DNA of 64,000 bases from Trujillonella endophytica (GTDB lineage Bacteria; Actinomycetota; Actinomycetes; Mycobacteriales; Geodermatophilaceae): the NCBI RefSeq assembly GCF_019799905.1, contig NZ_JABGCI010000001.1:186001-250000 (forward strand), in the 5' to 3' direction. The position numbers and the translations under genes were made by a program. Positions 25,234-34,570 of the stretch are shown in pieces. Under the pieces are notes generated by a model. The model was not told where the DNA came from and searched no databases. It saw only the letters and a list, made by a program, of their open reading frames with translations. The stretch's first letter is position 1. Every line of letters starts with the position of its first letter.

Positions 25234-27528
25234 GGCGATGACCGCGACGTCGTCCCGGCCGTCGAGGGTGCCGGCGACCGCGGCGTCGCACAGCGCGCGC
25301 GGGGGTGCGCCGGCCGGCGTCGCGGCGATCCGCTGGACCAGTTCGGCGATGCCGAGGTCGAGGTCCAGGCCGGGGCGCTCGATGAGGCCGTCGGTGTAGG
25401 CCAGCAGCGTCGAGCCGGGGACGACGTCCAGGACGGTGGTCGGCCGCTGGGCGCCGTCGTCGACCCCGACGAGCAGGCCGCTGACCTGGTCGAGCACCCG
25501 GACGGCGCCCCCCGGCTCGCGCAGCAGCATCGGCGGGTGTCCCGCGTCGGCGAGGTGCAGCCGCCACGGGTCGCCCTCGCCGGCCGGGGGGACGGCCCGG
25601 CCGTAGGCCATCGTCGCCATCGAGGCGATCCGCAGGCCCTGCACCAGCCGGTCGACGCGGCCCAGCACGATCCCCGGGTCCGGGTCGGGGGCGTCCCAGA
25701 GGCAGGCCCGGATGAGCCCGCGCAGGTGCCCCATCGCGGCCGCGGCGGCCAGGTCGTGGCCGACGACGTCGCCGATGACCACGCCGACCGACCCGTCGGG
25801 GAGGTGCAGCAGGTCGTAGAAGTCGCCGCCGATCTCCGCCGCGGTCGAGGCGCTGACGTAGTGCGCCGCGGCGGTGATCCCGGGGATGTCGGGCAGCTCG
25901 GGCAGCAGGGACCGCTGGAGCGTGTCGGCGACCGCGTGCTCCTGCTGGTACAGCCGCACGTTGTCCATCGCCAGGGCCGCCCGGCGGGAGAGGTCCTCGG
26001 CGAGGTCGACGTCCTCCTGGGTGAACGTGCGGTCCTCGCTGGACAGGACCAGCGCCAGCGCGCCGCGGGTGCGGCGGCGGGCGACCATCGGCACGGTCAT
26101 GACGGAGTGGCCGCCCACCGCGTCGAAGGAGTCGCGGGCGGCGTCGTTGACGAACGCGGCCTCGATGCGGGCCCGGTCGCGGTCGATGAGCACCGGCCGG
26201 CTCGTGTGCATGCTCTGCCGGCTGGGCGAGCCGTGCGGCAGGTGCTCGACGTGCAGCGAGCTGAAGGCGCGCAGCTCCTCCACGCGCCCCTCCCGGTGCC
26301 GGTAGGCGGTCTCGACGACGTCGCCGTGCTCGTCGACCAGGGTGAGGAACACCCAGTCGGCGAGCAGCGGCACGCACAGCCCGGCCAGCCGCTCGAGCAG
26401 GTCGGACATGTCCAGCGTCGCGATCAGCGTGCTCGTCGCCTCGGCCATAAGGGCCAGCCGGTCGGTCGCGCGCTCGGACTGCGCCCGGGCGCCCTCCGCG
26501 TCGGCCCGCGCCTGCTCGGCGGTGGCGCGGGCCAGCTCGGCCTCCCGCCGTGCGGCCTGCTCGGCGGCGAAGGCCGCCTCCCGCTCGTGCTCGACCCGGA
26601 CCCGCTCGGTCACGTCCGTCTGGACGCCCACGAAGCTGACCAGCTCGCCCTCGCCGTCGACGACGGGGCTGATCGACAGCTGGTTCCAGAAGGCCGTGCC
26701 GTCCTTGCGGTGGTTCAGCAGCGTGGTGGTCACCGGGCGCCGCTCGCGGAGGGCCGCGCGGAGCTCCGCGACGGCCTCGGCATCGGTGCCCGGGCCCTGC
26801 AGGAACCGGCAGTTGCGACCCACGGACTCGCCGTACTCGTAACCGGTGATCCGGGTGAACGAGGGGTTGACCCAGATGAGCGGGTCGTCGGGCTGGCGGG
26901 GGTCGCTGATCGTGAACGCGATGTCGGTGGCGATGACCGCCCGGTCGCGCAGCGACTGCAGTTGCGCCTCGGCGTCGACCTCCCCGAACGGGGTCTCGAC
27001 CTCCAGGAAGACGACGAGCGAGAGCTGCTGCTCGCTGTCGGGTTGGGAGAGCGGGAACCCGGTCACCCAGAGCAGCTGGTCGCTGTCGCCGTCGTCGGCC
27101 GCCGCGCGCCCGGCCTCGGAGCTGCGGCCCGGGACGAGCCGCACGGCCTCGCCGGTCACCGGCCGGCCCTGCGCGACCAGGGAGAGGGGTCCGCTGGTCG
27201 TGGCCAGCGGCTGCCCGGCCAGGTCGGTCAGCCCGGCCGCGGCACCCCAGGCGTCCACGGGCACCGGCAGCCGGACCTGGCCGGCGAGCTCGACCGCGGC
27301 CGCGTTGGCGAAGGTCACCGTGCCGGTCGTGCGATCGATGAGCAGGACGGCGACGGGCGTGTCGGCCAGCACGCCGGGCAGCGCCGTGGAGGCGGCGGCC
27401 GGGGACTGGGTGCCGGACACGAGCGCGCTCGCCGTGGCCACGAGCCCGGCCTGCTTGCCCGCCTGCCCGTCCACGGTCGCCGGGATCGGGACCCCCGGGA
27501 GGCGGGTCGGGTCCTGGGCCTGCTGCAC
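25219..27528 (-). CDS. LOV/PAS-GAF-PP2C (SpoIIE-type) serine phosphatase
   Basis: 769 residues. PAS-like region at 50-185. LOV domain at 190-315 with the photoactive cysteine motif GRNCRFLQ, plus NPSFTRITGYEYGESV and WNQLSISPVVD. An Ala/Glu/Arg-rich coiled coil at 315-360. GAF domain at 370-530. SpoIIE-like PP2C domain at 540-765, with DTLQRSLLPELP, AEIGGDFYDLL, VVIGDVVGHD and a late GLDLDLGIAEL region. Predicted blue-light-responsive phosphatase, probably acting on an anti-anti-sigma factor in the general stress response as other family members do; no target gene is adjacent. The start is GTG 27528. Cytosolic. Confidence 0.9.
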   Translation of the reverse strand: MQQAQDPTRLPGVPIPATVDGQAGKQAGLVATASALVSGTQSPAAASTALPGVLADTPVAVLLIDRTTGTVTFANAAAVELAGQVRLPVPVDAWGAAAGLTDLAGQPLATTSGPLSLVAQGRPVTGEAVRLVPGRSSEAGRAAADDGDSDQLLWVTGFPLSQPDSEQQLSLVVFLEVETPFGEVDAEAQLQSLRDRAVIATDIAFTISDPRQPDDPLIWVNPSFTRITGYEYGESVGRNCRFLQGPGTDAEAVAELRAALRERRPVTTTLLNHRKDGTAFWNQLSISPVVDGEGELVSFVGVQTDVTERVRVEHEREAAFAAEQAARREAELARATAEQARADAEGARAQSERATDRLALMAEATSTLIATLDMSDLLERLAGLCVPLLADWVFLTLVDEHGDVVETAYRHREGRVEELRAFSSLHVEHLPHGSPSRQSMHTSRPVLIDRDRARIEAAFVNDAARDSFDAVGGHSVMTVPMVARRRTRGALALVLSSEDRTFTQEDVDLAEDLSRRAALAMDNVRLYQQEHAVADTLQRSLLPELPDIPGITAAAHYVSASTAAEIGGDFYDLLHLPDGSVGVVIGDVVGHDLAAAAAMGHLRGLIRACLWDAPDPDPGIVLGRVDRLVQGLRIASMATMAYGRAVPPAGEGDPWRLHLADAGHPPMLLREPGGAVRVLDQVSGLLVGVDDGAQRPTTVLDVVPGSTLLAYTDGLIERPGLDLDLGIAELVQRIAATPAGAPPRALCDAAVAGTLDGRDDVAVIAVRLG

Positions 27529-27542
27529 CCGCCCACTTTATC

Positions 27543-27556
27543 GGTCGTGCACGACC
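27543..27556. promoter_or_regulatory. Perfect 14-bp palindrome upstream of the LOV phosphatase
   Basis: GGTCGTGCACGACC lies 15 bp before the phosphatase start. Candidate operator; no binding protein can be named. Confidence 0.4.
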
Positions 27557-27711
27557 TAGACCACGAGGCCGCCTCGGACCAGGGCCTTCGCCGCCGCCGG
27601 CGGGCCGGAGGTGTGGCCGGGCCGGCAGCGGGAACGAAGCGGGGGCGGCGCCGGTCGACCGGCGCCGCCGCGCGGGCGCTGGACGCCCGATCCGCCAGGG
27701 AGGGGACCACG

Positions 27712-28554
27712 ATGGGACTGCTCGATCGCCTGTTCGGTCGCTCGCGCCGGTACGACGACCGCTACGGCAGCCGGTACGACGACCACCGGGGCCACACCCA
27801 GGGGTACGGCCAGGGGTACGACGACGAGGGGTACGCCGCCCCGGCGCCTCCGCCCGCCCGCGGGAAGCAGCTGACCGACCAGCAGGCCGTCGAGCGCTAC
27901 CGCTACCTCCTGCGGACCGCGCCGCCGGACCAGGTGGAGGAGGCGCACGCCGAGGCGTTCGCCCGGCTCACCCCGGACCAGCGGCAGCAGGTGCTCGTGC
28001 AGCTGGCCGCCGCGGTCCCGTCGGGCGAGCGGCCCCGCTCGGACGACCCGCGCACGCTGGCCCGTGCGGCCACCCGTGCGGAGGTGCGGCAACCCGGCAC
28101 GCTCGAACGCGTCTTCGGGGCCGGGAACGGGCCCGGCGGCTACGGCGGCGGGTACGGGCCGGCGTACGGCCCGGGCCACGGCGGCGGGTACGGCCGCGGG
28201 TTCGGCGGCGGCGGCTTCGGGATGGGCGGCATGGGGGCCGGCATCGGCGCGACCATGCTCGGCACCATCGGTGGCCTCGTCGTCGGCAGCGCGGTGGCTG
28301 ACGCGCTCTTCGACACCGGCCTCGGTGACGGCGGCCTGTTCGGCGGCGGCGACGAGGAGGCCTACGCGGAGGGCTACCAGGACGGCGCGGAAGGCGACGG
28401 CGGCGACGGCGGCGGGGAGTACGGCGCCGCGGACGGCGGCGGCGGGGACTTCGACGGCGGTTACGACGGCGGTTACGACGGCGGTTACGACGGCGGCGGC
28501 GGGGACTTCGGCGGGGGCGACTTCGGCGGGGACTTCGGCGGCGGCGACTTCTGA
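27712..28554 (+). CDS. Gly-rich protein with a helical middle domain, unknown function
   Basis: 280 residues. The N-terminus (MGLLDRLFGRSRRYDDRYG) is followed by a Tyr/Gly/Asp-rich stretch. A helical segment at 50-130 (TDQQAVERYRYLLRTAPPDQ, FARLTPDQRQQVLVQLAAAVP) comes next, then a Gly/Tyr-rich region, a hydrophobic glycine-zipper-like segment (GIGATMLGTIGGLVVGSAVA) and an acidic Gly/Asp/Tyr tail with repeated DGGY. Similar actinobacterial proteins are sometimes labelled cation-transporting ATPase without support; no ATPase motif is present. It has a strong ribosome site (GGGAGGGG). The 3' 70 bases overlap an antisense gene. Confidence 0.8.
   Translation: MGLLDRLFGRSRRYDDRYGSRYDDHRGHTQGYGQGYDDEGYAAPAPPPARGKQLTDQQAVERYRYLLRTAPPDQVEEAHAEAFARLTPDQRQQVLVQLAAAVPSGERPRSDDPRTLARAATRAEVRQPGTLERVFGAGNGPGGYGGGYGPAYGPGHGGGYGRGFGGGGFGMGGMGAGIGATMLGTIGGLVVGSAVADALFDTGLGDGGLFGGGDEEAYAEGYQDGAEGDGGDGGGEYGAADGGGGDFDGGYDGGYDGGYDGGGGDFGGGDFGGDFGGGDF
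28453..28488 (+). repeat. Three 12-bp tandem repeats
   Basis: GACGGCGGTTAC three times, encoding DGGY units in the acidic tail of the Gly-rich protein, followed by further irregular GGGGAC/GGCGGG repeats. Confidence 0.92.
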
Positions 28555-28964
28555 GCCCGTCCCTGCGCGCGGAGGTACAGCAGGCCCAGCACCGGCAGGA
28601 CCAGCGGCACGTAGCCGTAGCCCTGCCCGAAGCCCGACCACACCGTCTCGTCCGGGAACGCCGCCCGGTCGGCCAGCGAGAGGACGCCGACCACCAGCAC
28701 CCCCGCCAGCTCCACCGCGCAGGCGACCAGGGCGGTCCGCCGTCCGCCGCGGCCGCCGCGCAGCAGCCCGGCGGCGGCGGCGAGGTAGACCACGGCGGCG
28801 ACCGCCGACAGCAGGTAGGCCAGCGGCGCCTCCGAGAAGCGGGTGGCCAGCTGCACGGCGGCCCGGGCTCCGGCCGCCAGGGCGAACACCCCGTAGAGGG
28901 CCACCAGCACCCGCCCGAGCCCCTCGGCCGGAGGGGCGTCGGCGGTGGCGCGGCGCTCAGCCAC
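28485..28964 (-). CDS. Small integral membrane protein, unknown function
   Basis: 159 residues. Four hydrophobic segments: VLVALYGVFALAAGARAAV, PLAYLLSAVAAVVYLAAAAG, TALVACAVELAGVLVVGVLS and YVPLVLPVLGLLYL. The C-terminal tail is a KSPPP repeat, encoded on the opposite strand of the Gly-rich gene's repeats. The GTG start at 28964 overlaps the end of the upstream membrane protein gene by 8 bases (GTGGCTGA), so the two form a coupled pair. Conserved paired membrane proteins of this style are common in actinobacteria but uncharacterised. Confidence 0.7.
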   Translation of the reverse strand: MAERRATADAPPAEGLGRVLVALYGVFALAAGARAAVQLATRFSEAPLAYLLSAVAAVVYLAAAAGLLRGGRGGRRTALVACAVELAGVLVVGVLSLADRAAFPDETVWSGFGQGYGYVPLVLPVLGLLYLRAQGRAQKSPPPKSPPKSPPPKSPPPPS

Positions 28965-29322
28965 TCCCGGCCTCCCACAGCTGGAGCAGCCGCCAGACCA
29001 TGACGGCGACCGCGGCCGCCGGTACGGCCAGCACCGTGCCGGCCCAGCGGCTGGTCTCGGTACGGGCGAAGAGCACGCCGGCCGCGGGCAGCAGCAGGAC
29101 GCCGGCCAGGTAGCCGAGGAACGTCGCCATCTCCGGCAGCTCGGCATCCCCTGCCAGCCGGACGCCCGCCCGCACCGCCTGGACGACCAGCAGCGCCTCC
29201 AGGACGCCGGCCAGCACGAGGTGCACCAGCCCGATCCGGCGGCGCGCCGCGGTGGAGGCGATGCCGGCGACCGTGAGCAGCGCGGCCACGACGGTGGTGG
29301 GGACGACCAGCGCCGTCGTCAC
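28957..29322 (-). CDS. Small integral membrane protein, unknown function
   Basis: 121 residues with four predicted membrane helices: VVPTTVVAALLTVAGIAS, LVHLVLAGVLEALLVVQAV, FLGYLAGVLLLPAAGVLF and TVLAVPAAAVAVMVWRLL. GTG start. It is translationally coupled to the following membrane protein, suggesting a two-subunit membrane complex. No enzyme or transport motif is visible. Confidence 0.75.
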   Translation of the reverse strand: MTTALVVPTTVVAALLTVAGIASTAARRRIGLVHLVLAGVLEALLVVQAVRAGVRLAGDAELPEMATFLGYLAGVLLLPAAGVLFARTETSRWAGTVLAVPAAAVAVMVWRLLQLWEAGSG

Positions 29323-29400
29323 CGGGCCGCTCCGCTCTGCACGGCCCCATCCTCGCGCGCCGCCGCCGCGGCCCCGACGCCGCGGGTCAGCGGGCCCCGC

Positions 29401-30420
29401 TCACACGTGGACGCTCGACATGTCCGGGTAGCGGTCCCCCACCGTCGCCCCGCGCGGCGCGGCCTCGTCCAGCCGGCGCAGGTCGTCGTCGGTCAGGTCG
29501 ACGTCGGCCGCCGCGGCGTTCTCCTCCAGGTAGGCCACCCGCTTGGTGCCCGGGATCGGCACGATGGTCGGTCGGCCCCGCCCGCCGCCCCCGGCCGGGT
29601 TCCCGCCGCGGTCGCTCTGCGCCATCACCCACGCCAGCGCCAGCTGGGAGGCGGTGACCCCCTTCTCCTCGGCGATCTCGCGCACCCGGTCGACCAGCTC
29701 GAGGTTGCGGGCGAAGGCCTCGCCCTGGAATCGCGGGTTGTGCCGGCGGAAGTCGTCGGGGGCCAGGTCGTCGACGCTGCGGATCTGCCCGGAGAGGAAG
29801 CCGCGTCCGATCGGGGAGTAGGCGACGAACCCGATGCCGAGCTCGGCGCAGGTGGCGAGGACGCCGTCGTCCTCGGGGTCGCGGGTCCACAGCGAGTACT
29901 CGGTCTGCACCGCGGTCACCGGCTGCACCGCGTGGGCGCGCCGGATCGTCTCGGGGGCGGCCTCGGAGATGCCCGTGAACCGGACCTTCCCCGCCTCGAC
30001 CAGCTCCCGCAGGGCGCCCCAGGTGTCCTCGACGGGGACGGTGGTGTCGACCCGGTGCTGGTAGTAGAGGTCGATGACGTCGACGCCGAGCCGCTGCAGC
30101 GAGGCGTCGCAGGCCCGGCGCACGTACTCCGGGCGGCCGTTGATGCCCAGCCGCGAGCCGTCCTCGCCCCGCTCGTTGCCGAACTTGGTCGCCAGCACCA
30201 CCTCCTCGCGGCGGCCGGCGATCGCCCGGCCGACCAGCCGCTCGTTGGTGAAGGGCCCGTACATGTCGGCCGTGTCGAGGAACGTGACGCCCAGGTCGAG
30301 GGCGCGCCGGATCGTCCGCTCGGCCTCGGCCTGGTCCGCCGTCCCGTAGAACTCGCTCATCCCCATGCAGCCCAGCCCCATGGCCGGCACACGGAGGGCT
30401 CCCAGTTCGCGCGTCTGCAT
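29401..30420 (-). CDS. Aldo/keto reductase
   Basis: 339 residues, an NADPH-dependent carbonyl reductase. Motifs: [12 protein letters not shown] at the start, FLDTADMYG with the catalytic Asp and Tyr (about 55), a Lys in [11 protein letters not shown] (about 85), the YYQHRVD catalytic His (about 125) and [15 protein letters not shown] for NADP binding (about 290). Closest in style to the AKR11/13 (YajO or pyridoxal-reductase-like) group. The ATG at 30420 has an AGGAG ribosome site. Substrate unknown. Confidence 0.93.
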   Translation of the reverse strand: MQTRELGALRVPAMGLGCMGMSEFYGTADQAEAERTIRRALDLGVTFLDTADMYGPFTNERLVGRAIAGRREEVVLATKFGNERGEDGSRLGINGRPEYVRRACDASLQRLGVDVIDLYYQHRVDTTVPVEDTWGALRELVEAGKVRFTGISEAAPETIRRAHAVQPVTAVQTEYSLWTRDPEDDGVLATCAELGIGFVAYSPIGRGFLSGQIRSVDDLAPDDFRRHNPRFQGEAFARNLELVDRVREIAEEKGVTASQLALAWVMAQSDRGGNPAGGGGRGRPTIVPIPGTKRVAYLEENAAAADVDLTDDDLRRLDEAAPRGATVGDRYPDMSSVHV

Positions 30421-30460
30421 GGCCCGCTCCTGCCCGGCGCCCGCCGCGGGCAACCCCGGA

Positions 30461-31300
30461 TCAGTCCGGGCGCACCAGCCGGATCGGGCAGACCACCGGC
30501 GTCCCGGCCGCGGGGTCGACGAGGACCGCCGCCTCGACGCCGTAGAGCTCCCGCACCAGCGCCGGCGTCACCACCTCGGCCGGCGGCCCCTCGGCGACCA
30601 CCCGCCCCTCCCGCATGGCGACCAGGTGGTCGGCGTGCCGGCAGGCGGTGGACAGGTCGTGCAGCACCAGGACGACGGTGCGCCCCTCGGCGGCCAGGTC
30701 GGCGACCAGGTCCAGCACCTCGAGCTGGTGGCCGAGGTCGAGGGCGGAGGTGGGCTCGTCGAGCAGCACCACCGCCGTCTCCTGGGCCACGACCATCGCG
30801 ATCCACGCCCGCTGGCGCTGCCCTCCGGAGAGGGTGTCGAGCGGCCGGTCGGCCAGCTCGAGCAGGTCGGCGGCGGCCAGGGCCCGGTGCACCGCCGTGG
30901 CGTCCTCCGGCGACCACTGGCGGAGCAGGCCCTGGTGCGGGTGGCGGCCGTAGCGGACCAGGTCGCGGATGGTCAGCCCGTCGGGGGCCTCCGCCTGCTG
31001 TGGGAGCAGCCCGATGCGGCGCGCGACGTCCCGCGGGCGCAGCACGGCCAGGTCGCGGCCGTCGAGCAGGACGGCGCCGTCCTGCGGCCCGTGCACCCGG
31101 GCCAGCGCGCCCAGCAGCGTGGACTTGCCGCAGCCGTTCGGGCCGACGATGGCGGTGACCCGCCCGGGCGGCAGGCGGAGGTCGAGGTCGTGCACGACCC
31201 GGGCCCCGTCGTAGCCCAGGTCCAGCCGCTCGGTGGCCAGGTCGGCGGGCTCGACGGCGCGGGCGCCCGGTCCGGCGGCGGACGTCTCCAGAACGCTCAC
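30461..31300 (-). CDS. Iron-siderophore ABC transporter, ATP-binding subunit
   Basis: 279 residues. Walker [13 protein letters not shown] (about 45), Q-loop [11 protein letters not shown] signature [13 protein letters not shown] (about 145), Walker [13 protein letters not shown] (about 165) and the H-loop His in [11 protein letters not shown]. It matches FecE/FhuC-type ATPases. The GTG start overlaps the permease stop (GTGA) with an AGGAGG ribosome site. Third gene of the iron-uptake operon; it drives siderophore import through the two FecCD-type permeases. Confidence 0.93.
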   Translation of the reverse strand: MSVLETSAAGPGARAVEPADLATERLDLGYDGARVVHDLDLRLPPGRVTAIVGPNGCGKSTLLGALARVHGPQDGAVLLDGRDLAVLRPRDVARRIGLLPQQAEAPDGLTIRDLVRYGRHPHQGLLRQWSPEDATAVHRALAAADLLELADRPLDTLSGGQRQRAWIAMVVAQETAVVLLDEPTSALDLGHQLEVLDLVADLAAEGRTVVLVLHDLSTACRHADHLVAMREGRVVAEGPPAEVVTPALVRELYGVEAAVLVDPAAGTPVVCPIRLVRPD

Positions 31301-32343
31301 GGGAGCCTCCTCGTGCGGGTGGTCAGCAGCAGCCACAGCAGGTACGGCCCGCCGATGACCGCGGTGACCAGCCCGGCGGGCAGCTCCAGCGGCGCGGCGA
31401 CGGTCCGCCCGAGCAGGTCGGCCAGCAGGACGACGAGTGCTCCCGCCAGCGCCGCGCCCACCACCGGCACCACACGCGGGCCGGCGGCCTTGCGGGCGAT
31501 CTCCGGAGCCAGGAGCGCGACCAGCCCGAGCGGGCCGGCGGTCGCCACCGCCAGGCCGGCCGCCACGACCGCGGTGGCGATCACGGCCAGCCGGATCCGG
31601 CCCACGCGGGCGCCCAGGCCGATCACGACGGCGTCGGCCAGCCGCAGCAGCCGCAGCTGGCGGCCGAGGACGACGGCGACGGGCAGCACGACGGCCAGCG
31701 CGACGACCAGCACCAGGACCGACGTCGGCGAGCGGCTGTTGAGGCTCCCGATCGTCCACGGGAAGGCACGGTTGGCGTCGTCGATCGGGGCCCGGGCGAG
31801 CATCAGCTGGGTGACGGCCCCGAGCGTGGCGCCCACCCCCAGGCCGACGACGAGGAAGCGGTAGCCCTGCCGGCCGGCGCCACCGGCCAGGCCGAGGGCC
31901 AGCGCCGCCGCCGTCGCGGAGCCGACCAGGGCGAACGCGGACGGGGTGACCGTCGTCGACACGGCCACGACGCTGGCCACGGCGAAGGCCGTCGCGCCGT
32001 CGTTGAGGCCGACCGTGTCCGGGGTGGCCAGCCGGTTCCGGGCGAGGGTCTGCAGGAGCACCCCGGCGACGCCCAGTGCTGTGCCCACCGCGAGCCCGGC
32101 GGTGATCCGCGGCAGCCGCAGCTCCTGCACCAGGAGCACGTCCCGGGGGGAGCCCGAGCCGAACACCGCCGGGAGGGTGGCCGACAGCGGGATCCGCGCC
32201 GTCCCGGTGGCGAGGCCGGTGGCGACCGTGGCCACGACCAGCGCGGCCAGCACGGTGGCCGTGACGAACGCGCGCCGGTCGAGCAGCAGCGACCGGCCGA
32301 GCAGCCCGAGCCGCCAGGTGCCCGGCGGCGCGGGAGCGGTCAC
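31297..32343 (-). CDS. FecCD-family siderophore ABC permease (intact copy)
   Basis: 348 residues with about nine to ten membrane helices. Family marks: RLPRITAGLAVGTALGVAG near residue 80, ARNRLATPDTVGLNDGA near 110, and GLVALLAPEIARKAAG near 270 as the ATPase-contact region. It is the partner of the frameshifted permease upstream. The GTG at 32343 follows AGGGGACA. Overlaps the ATPase gene by four bases. Confidence 0.93.
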   Translation of the reverse strand: MTAPAPPGTWRLGLLGRSLLLDRRAFVTATVLAALVVATVATGLATGTARIPLSATLPAVFGSGSPRDVLLVQELRLPRITAGLAVGTALGVAGVLLQTLARNRLATPDTVGLNDGATAFAVASVVAVSTTVTPSAFALVGSATAAALALGLAGGAGRQGYRFLVVGLGVGATLGAVTQLMLARAPIDDANRAFPWTIGSLNSRSPTSVLVLVVALAVVLPVAVVLGRQLRLLRLADAVVIGLGARVGRIRLAVIATAVVAAGLAVATAGPLGLVALLAPEIARKAAGPRVVPVVGAALAGALVVLLADLLGRTVAAPLELPAGLVTAVIGGPYLLWLLLTTRTRRLP

Positions 32344-32420
32344 GGTGTCCCCTGGTCCGGCCCCGCGGCGCGCTCCGCTCCTCGCTCGTGCCTCGCCGCG
32401 ATGCTCACGCACCTGTCCGC

Positions 32421-33413
32421 TCACAGCGCCGGCATCCGGGTCGAGCGGACCACGGCCACGAGGACCGGCGCGCCGATGAGCGCGGTCACGACGCCCAGCG
32501 GCATCTCGTAGGGCCGCACCAGCAGGCGGGACACGACGTCGGCGACGAGGACGACGGCCGGCCCCAGCAGGACCGTCACGGCCAGCACCCGGCGCAGGTC
32601 CGGGCCGACCAGCGCTCGGGCGAGGAACGGCACCACCAGGCCGACGAACACGATCGGGCCCGGGCGGCGACCGCACCGCCGACGAGCAGCGCGGTGGCCG
32701 CCATCGCCACGGCGCGGGTCCGGGCCGGGCGGTGCCCCAGCCCCTGGGCGACGGTGTCCCCGAGCGCGAGGGCCGACAGCGCCCGCGAGGCGAGCACGGC
32801 GAGCACGAGCCCCGCCGCCAGGACGGGCCCCACCTGGGTCAGCGTGTCGAGGTCCCGGCCGGCCACCGAGCCGACCGTCCAGAAGCGGACCTCGTCGGCG
32901 GTCCGCTGGTCCAGGAGGAGCAGGACGGACGTCGCGGCGCCCAGCAGCGAGGACAGCGCGGCGCCGGCCAGGACGAGCCGGATGGGGTCGTCCCCGGTCC
33001 CGCGCAACCGGGCGGCTCCCAGGGCGAGGGCGCACCCCGCCCCGGCGCCCAGCACGGCGACCCACGGAGCGACCGTGGCGGCGCCGGCGCCGGAGGCGAT
33101 CACGACGACGACCGCGAACGACGCGCCCTGGCTGACGCCGAGCAGGCCGGGCTCGGCCAGCGGGTTCCGGGCGGCGGTCTGCAGCACCGCGCCCGCCACG
33201 CCGAGCGCGAGGCCGACCGCGACGGCGACGACGGTCCGGGGGACCCGCAGCTGCAGGACGGCGAAGCGTGCGTCGACGTCCCCCGAGCCGACGAGGACGC
33301 CCAGCGCCCGGGCGGGCCCGACCTGCCCGGCGCCGAACAGCAGGCTGCCCGACACGGCGAGGACGAGGACGGCGGCGGCCGGGACGAGGCCGCGCAGCAG
33401 CCGTCGGTCCACG
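32421..33413 (-). pseudogene. FecCD-family siderophore ABC permease with a single-base frameshift
   Basis: The first three quarters (LRVPRTVVAVAVGLALGVAG, ARNPLAEPGLLGVSQGAS, EVRFWTVGSVAGRDLDTL) and the last part (GPIVFVGLVVPFLARALVG, PYEMPLGVVTALIGAP) belong to one FecCD permease. They sit in different frames, joined at about 32661-32668. Restoring one base in a G/C run gives AVAAAGPIVFVGL, as in the family. Everything else is intact, so this is either a recent mutation or a sequencing error. The start GTG 33413 follows AGGGGG. It is led by the IdeR box shared with the binding-protein gene. If real, heterodimeric siderophore import would be lost. Confidence 0.8.
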
Positions 33414-33449
33414 TGTCCCCCTGTCGATACCGGCCTTGTCAGATCCGCC

Positions 33450-33468
33450 TTAGGTGAGGCTAACCTAC
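33450..33468. promoter_or_regulatory. IdeR/DtxR iron box
   Basis: TTAGGTGAGGCTAACCTAC matches the DtxR/IdeR consensus TTAGGTTAGGCTAACCTAA at 17 of 19 positions. It sits in the divergent gap between the permease operon and the substrate-binding lipoprotein gene, so iron-loaded IdeR should repress both. Confidence 0.9.
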
Positions 33469-33523
33469 CGCCGCGACGCCGTCGGACCTGTCGTCCCGCC
33501 CCACCGAACCCGGAGGACCACCC

Positions 33524-34492
33524 GTGAACCACCTGCCCTCGGCGCTGCGGCGCCGGGCCCTGCCCACCGTCACGGTGGCTGCCGTCGCCCTCGTCCTGAC
33601 GGCCTGCGGCAGCGACGACGACTCCTCCGGCTCCTCGGGCAGCGGCGAGGCCGCCGCCCAGGAGGTCTCGGTCAGCACGCTCTACGGCGAGGTGACCGTC
33701 CCGGCCGGGCCGGAGCGCGTCGTCACGCTCGCCGAGAGCGCCCTCGACGTCGCGCTGTCGGTGGGGGTGACGCCCGTCGGCACGGCGGCCAGCCGCGGCG
33801 GCGACTCCGCACCGGCCTACCTCGGGGAGGATGCCGCGGACATCCCGATCGTCGCGACGGTCTCCGAGCCCAACCTCGAGGCGATCCTGGAGGCCGAGCC
33901 GGATCTCATCCTCGCCGCGGGCGGGCTGGCGCAGGAGCAGTACGACGCGCTGTCGGCGATCGCGCCCACGATCGTCCCCGAGGCCTCGACGGGCGGGGAC
34001 TGGCAGGCGCCGCTGCACACCTACGCCGAGGCGCTCGGCGCCGACGACCAGCTCACCGAGGAGCTCGACGCCGTCGAGGAGCGTGCTGCCGCGCTCGCCG
34101 GGGAGGGTGGGTTCGGGGGCAGCGCCGCCGTCATCCGGTGGATGGCCAACGGCCCGCTGATGATGAACGCGAACCTGATGCCGGGTTCGCTGCTCCAGGC
34201 CGCGGGGGCCACCCCGATCCAGGTCGCGGCCGACCTGGGCAGCCGCCCGCACAGCGACCCGCTGTCGCTGGAGAACCTCGCCGAGGTGGACGCCGACCGG
34301 CTGTTCGTCGCAGCCTTCGGCGCCGACGGCCCGGGCGCGCTCGAGGCCGCCCGGTCGCAGCCGGCCTTCCAGCAGCTCGCCGCCGTGCAGAGCGGAGACG
34401 TGGTCGAGGTCGACGGCTCGGTGTGGAGCAGCGCCTCCGGCCCGATCGCCGCGGACCTGGTCATGGACGACCTGGAGGCGGCCGCCGCCTGA
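33524..34492 (+). CDS. Iron-siderophore ABC transporter substrate-binding lipoprotein
   Basis: 322 residues. Lipoprotein signal with lipobox VLTAC (Cys about residue 28), then a Ser/Gly/Asp linker and a periplasmic-binding-protein type III (FepB/FecB) fold: VVTLAESALDVALSVGV, EPDLILAAGG, and ADRLFVAAFG towards the C-terminus. It captures ferric siderophore outside the membrane. The GTG start has a GGAGGA ribosome site. Divergent from the permease/ATPase operon and sharing its iron box. Confidence 0.93.
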   Translation: MNHLPSALRRRALPTVTVAAVALVLTACGSDDDSSGSSGSGEAAAQEVSVSTLYGEVTVPAGPERVVTLAESALDVALSVGVTPVGTAASRGGDSAPAYLGEDAADIPIVATVSEPNLEAILEAEPDLILAAGGLAQEQYDALSAIAPTIVPEASTGGDWQAPLHTYAEALGADDQLTEELDAVEERAAALAGEGGFGGSAAVIRWMANGPLMMNANLMPGSLLQAAGATPIQVAADLGSRPHSDPLSLENLAEVDADRLFVAAFGADGPGALEAARSQPAFQQLAAVQSGDVVEVDGSVWSSASGPIAADLVMDDLEAAAA

Positions 34493-34570
34493 GCGGGCGA
34501 CGGGTCCCGCTCCCCCGGTCGCCGGCCCTCTGCTCGCCTCCCCCGCCCGGGCCGCACGCTCCGCCCTGCG

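Noticed and set aside
25180..27711. Plus-strand extension of the Gly-rich protein across the phosphatase gene
   Set aside because: The upstream frame is antisense to the LOV phosphatase; a strong ribosome site and ATG at 27712 mark the true start.
27712..28554. Cation-transporting ATPase label for the Gly-rich protein
   Set aside because: No phosphorylation motif, no Walker motif and too few membrane helices; the label sometimes used for such proteins has no sequence support.
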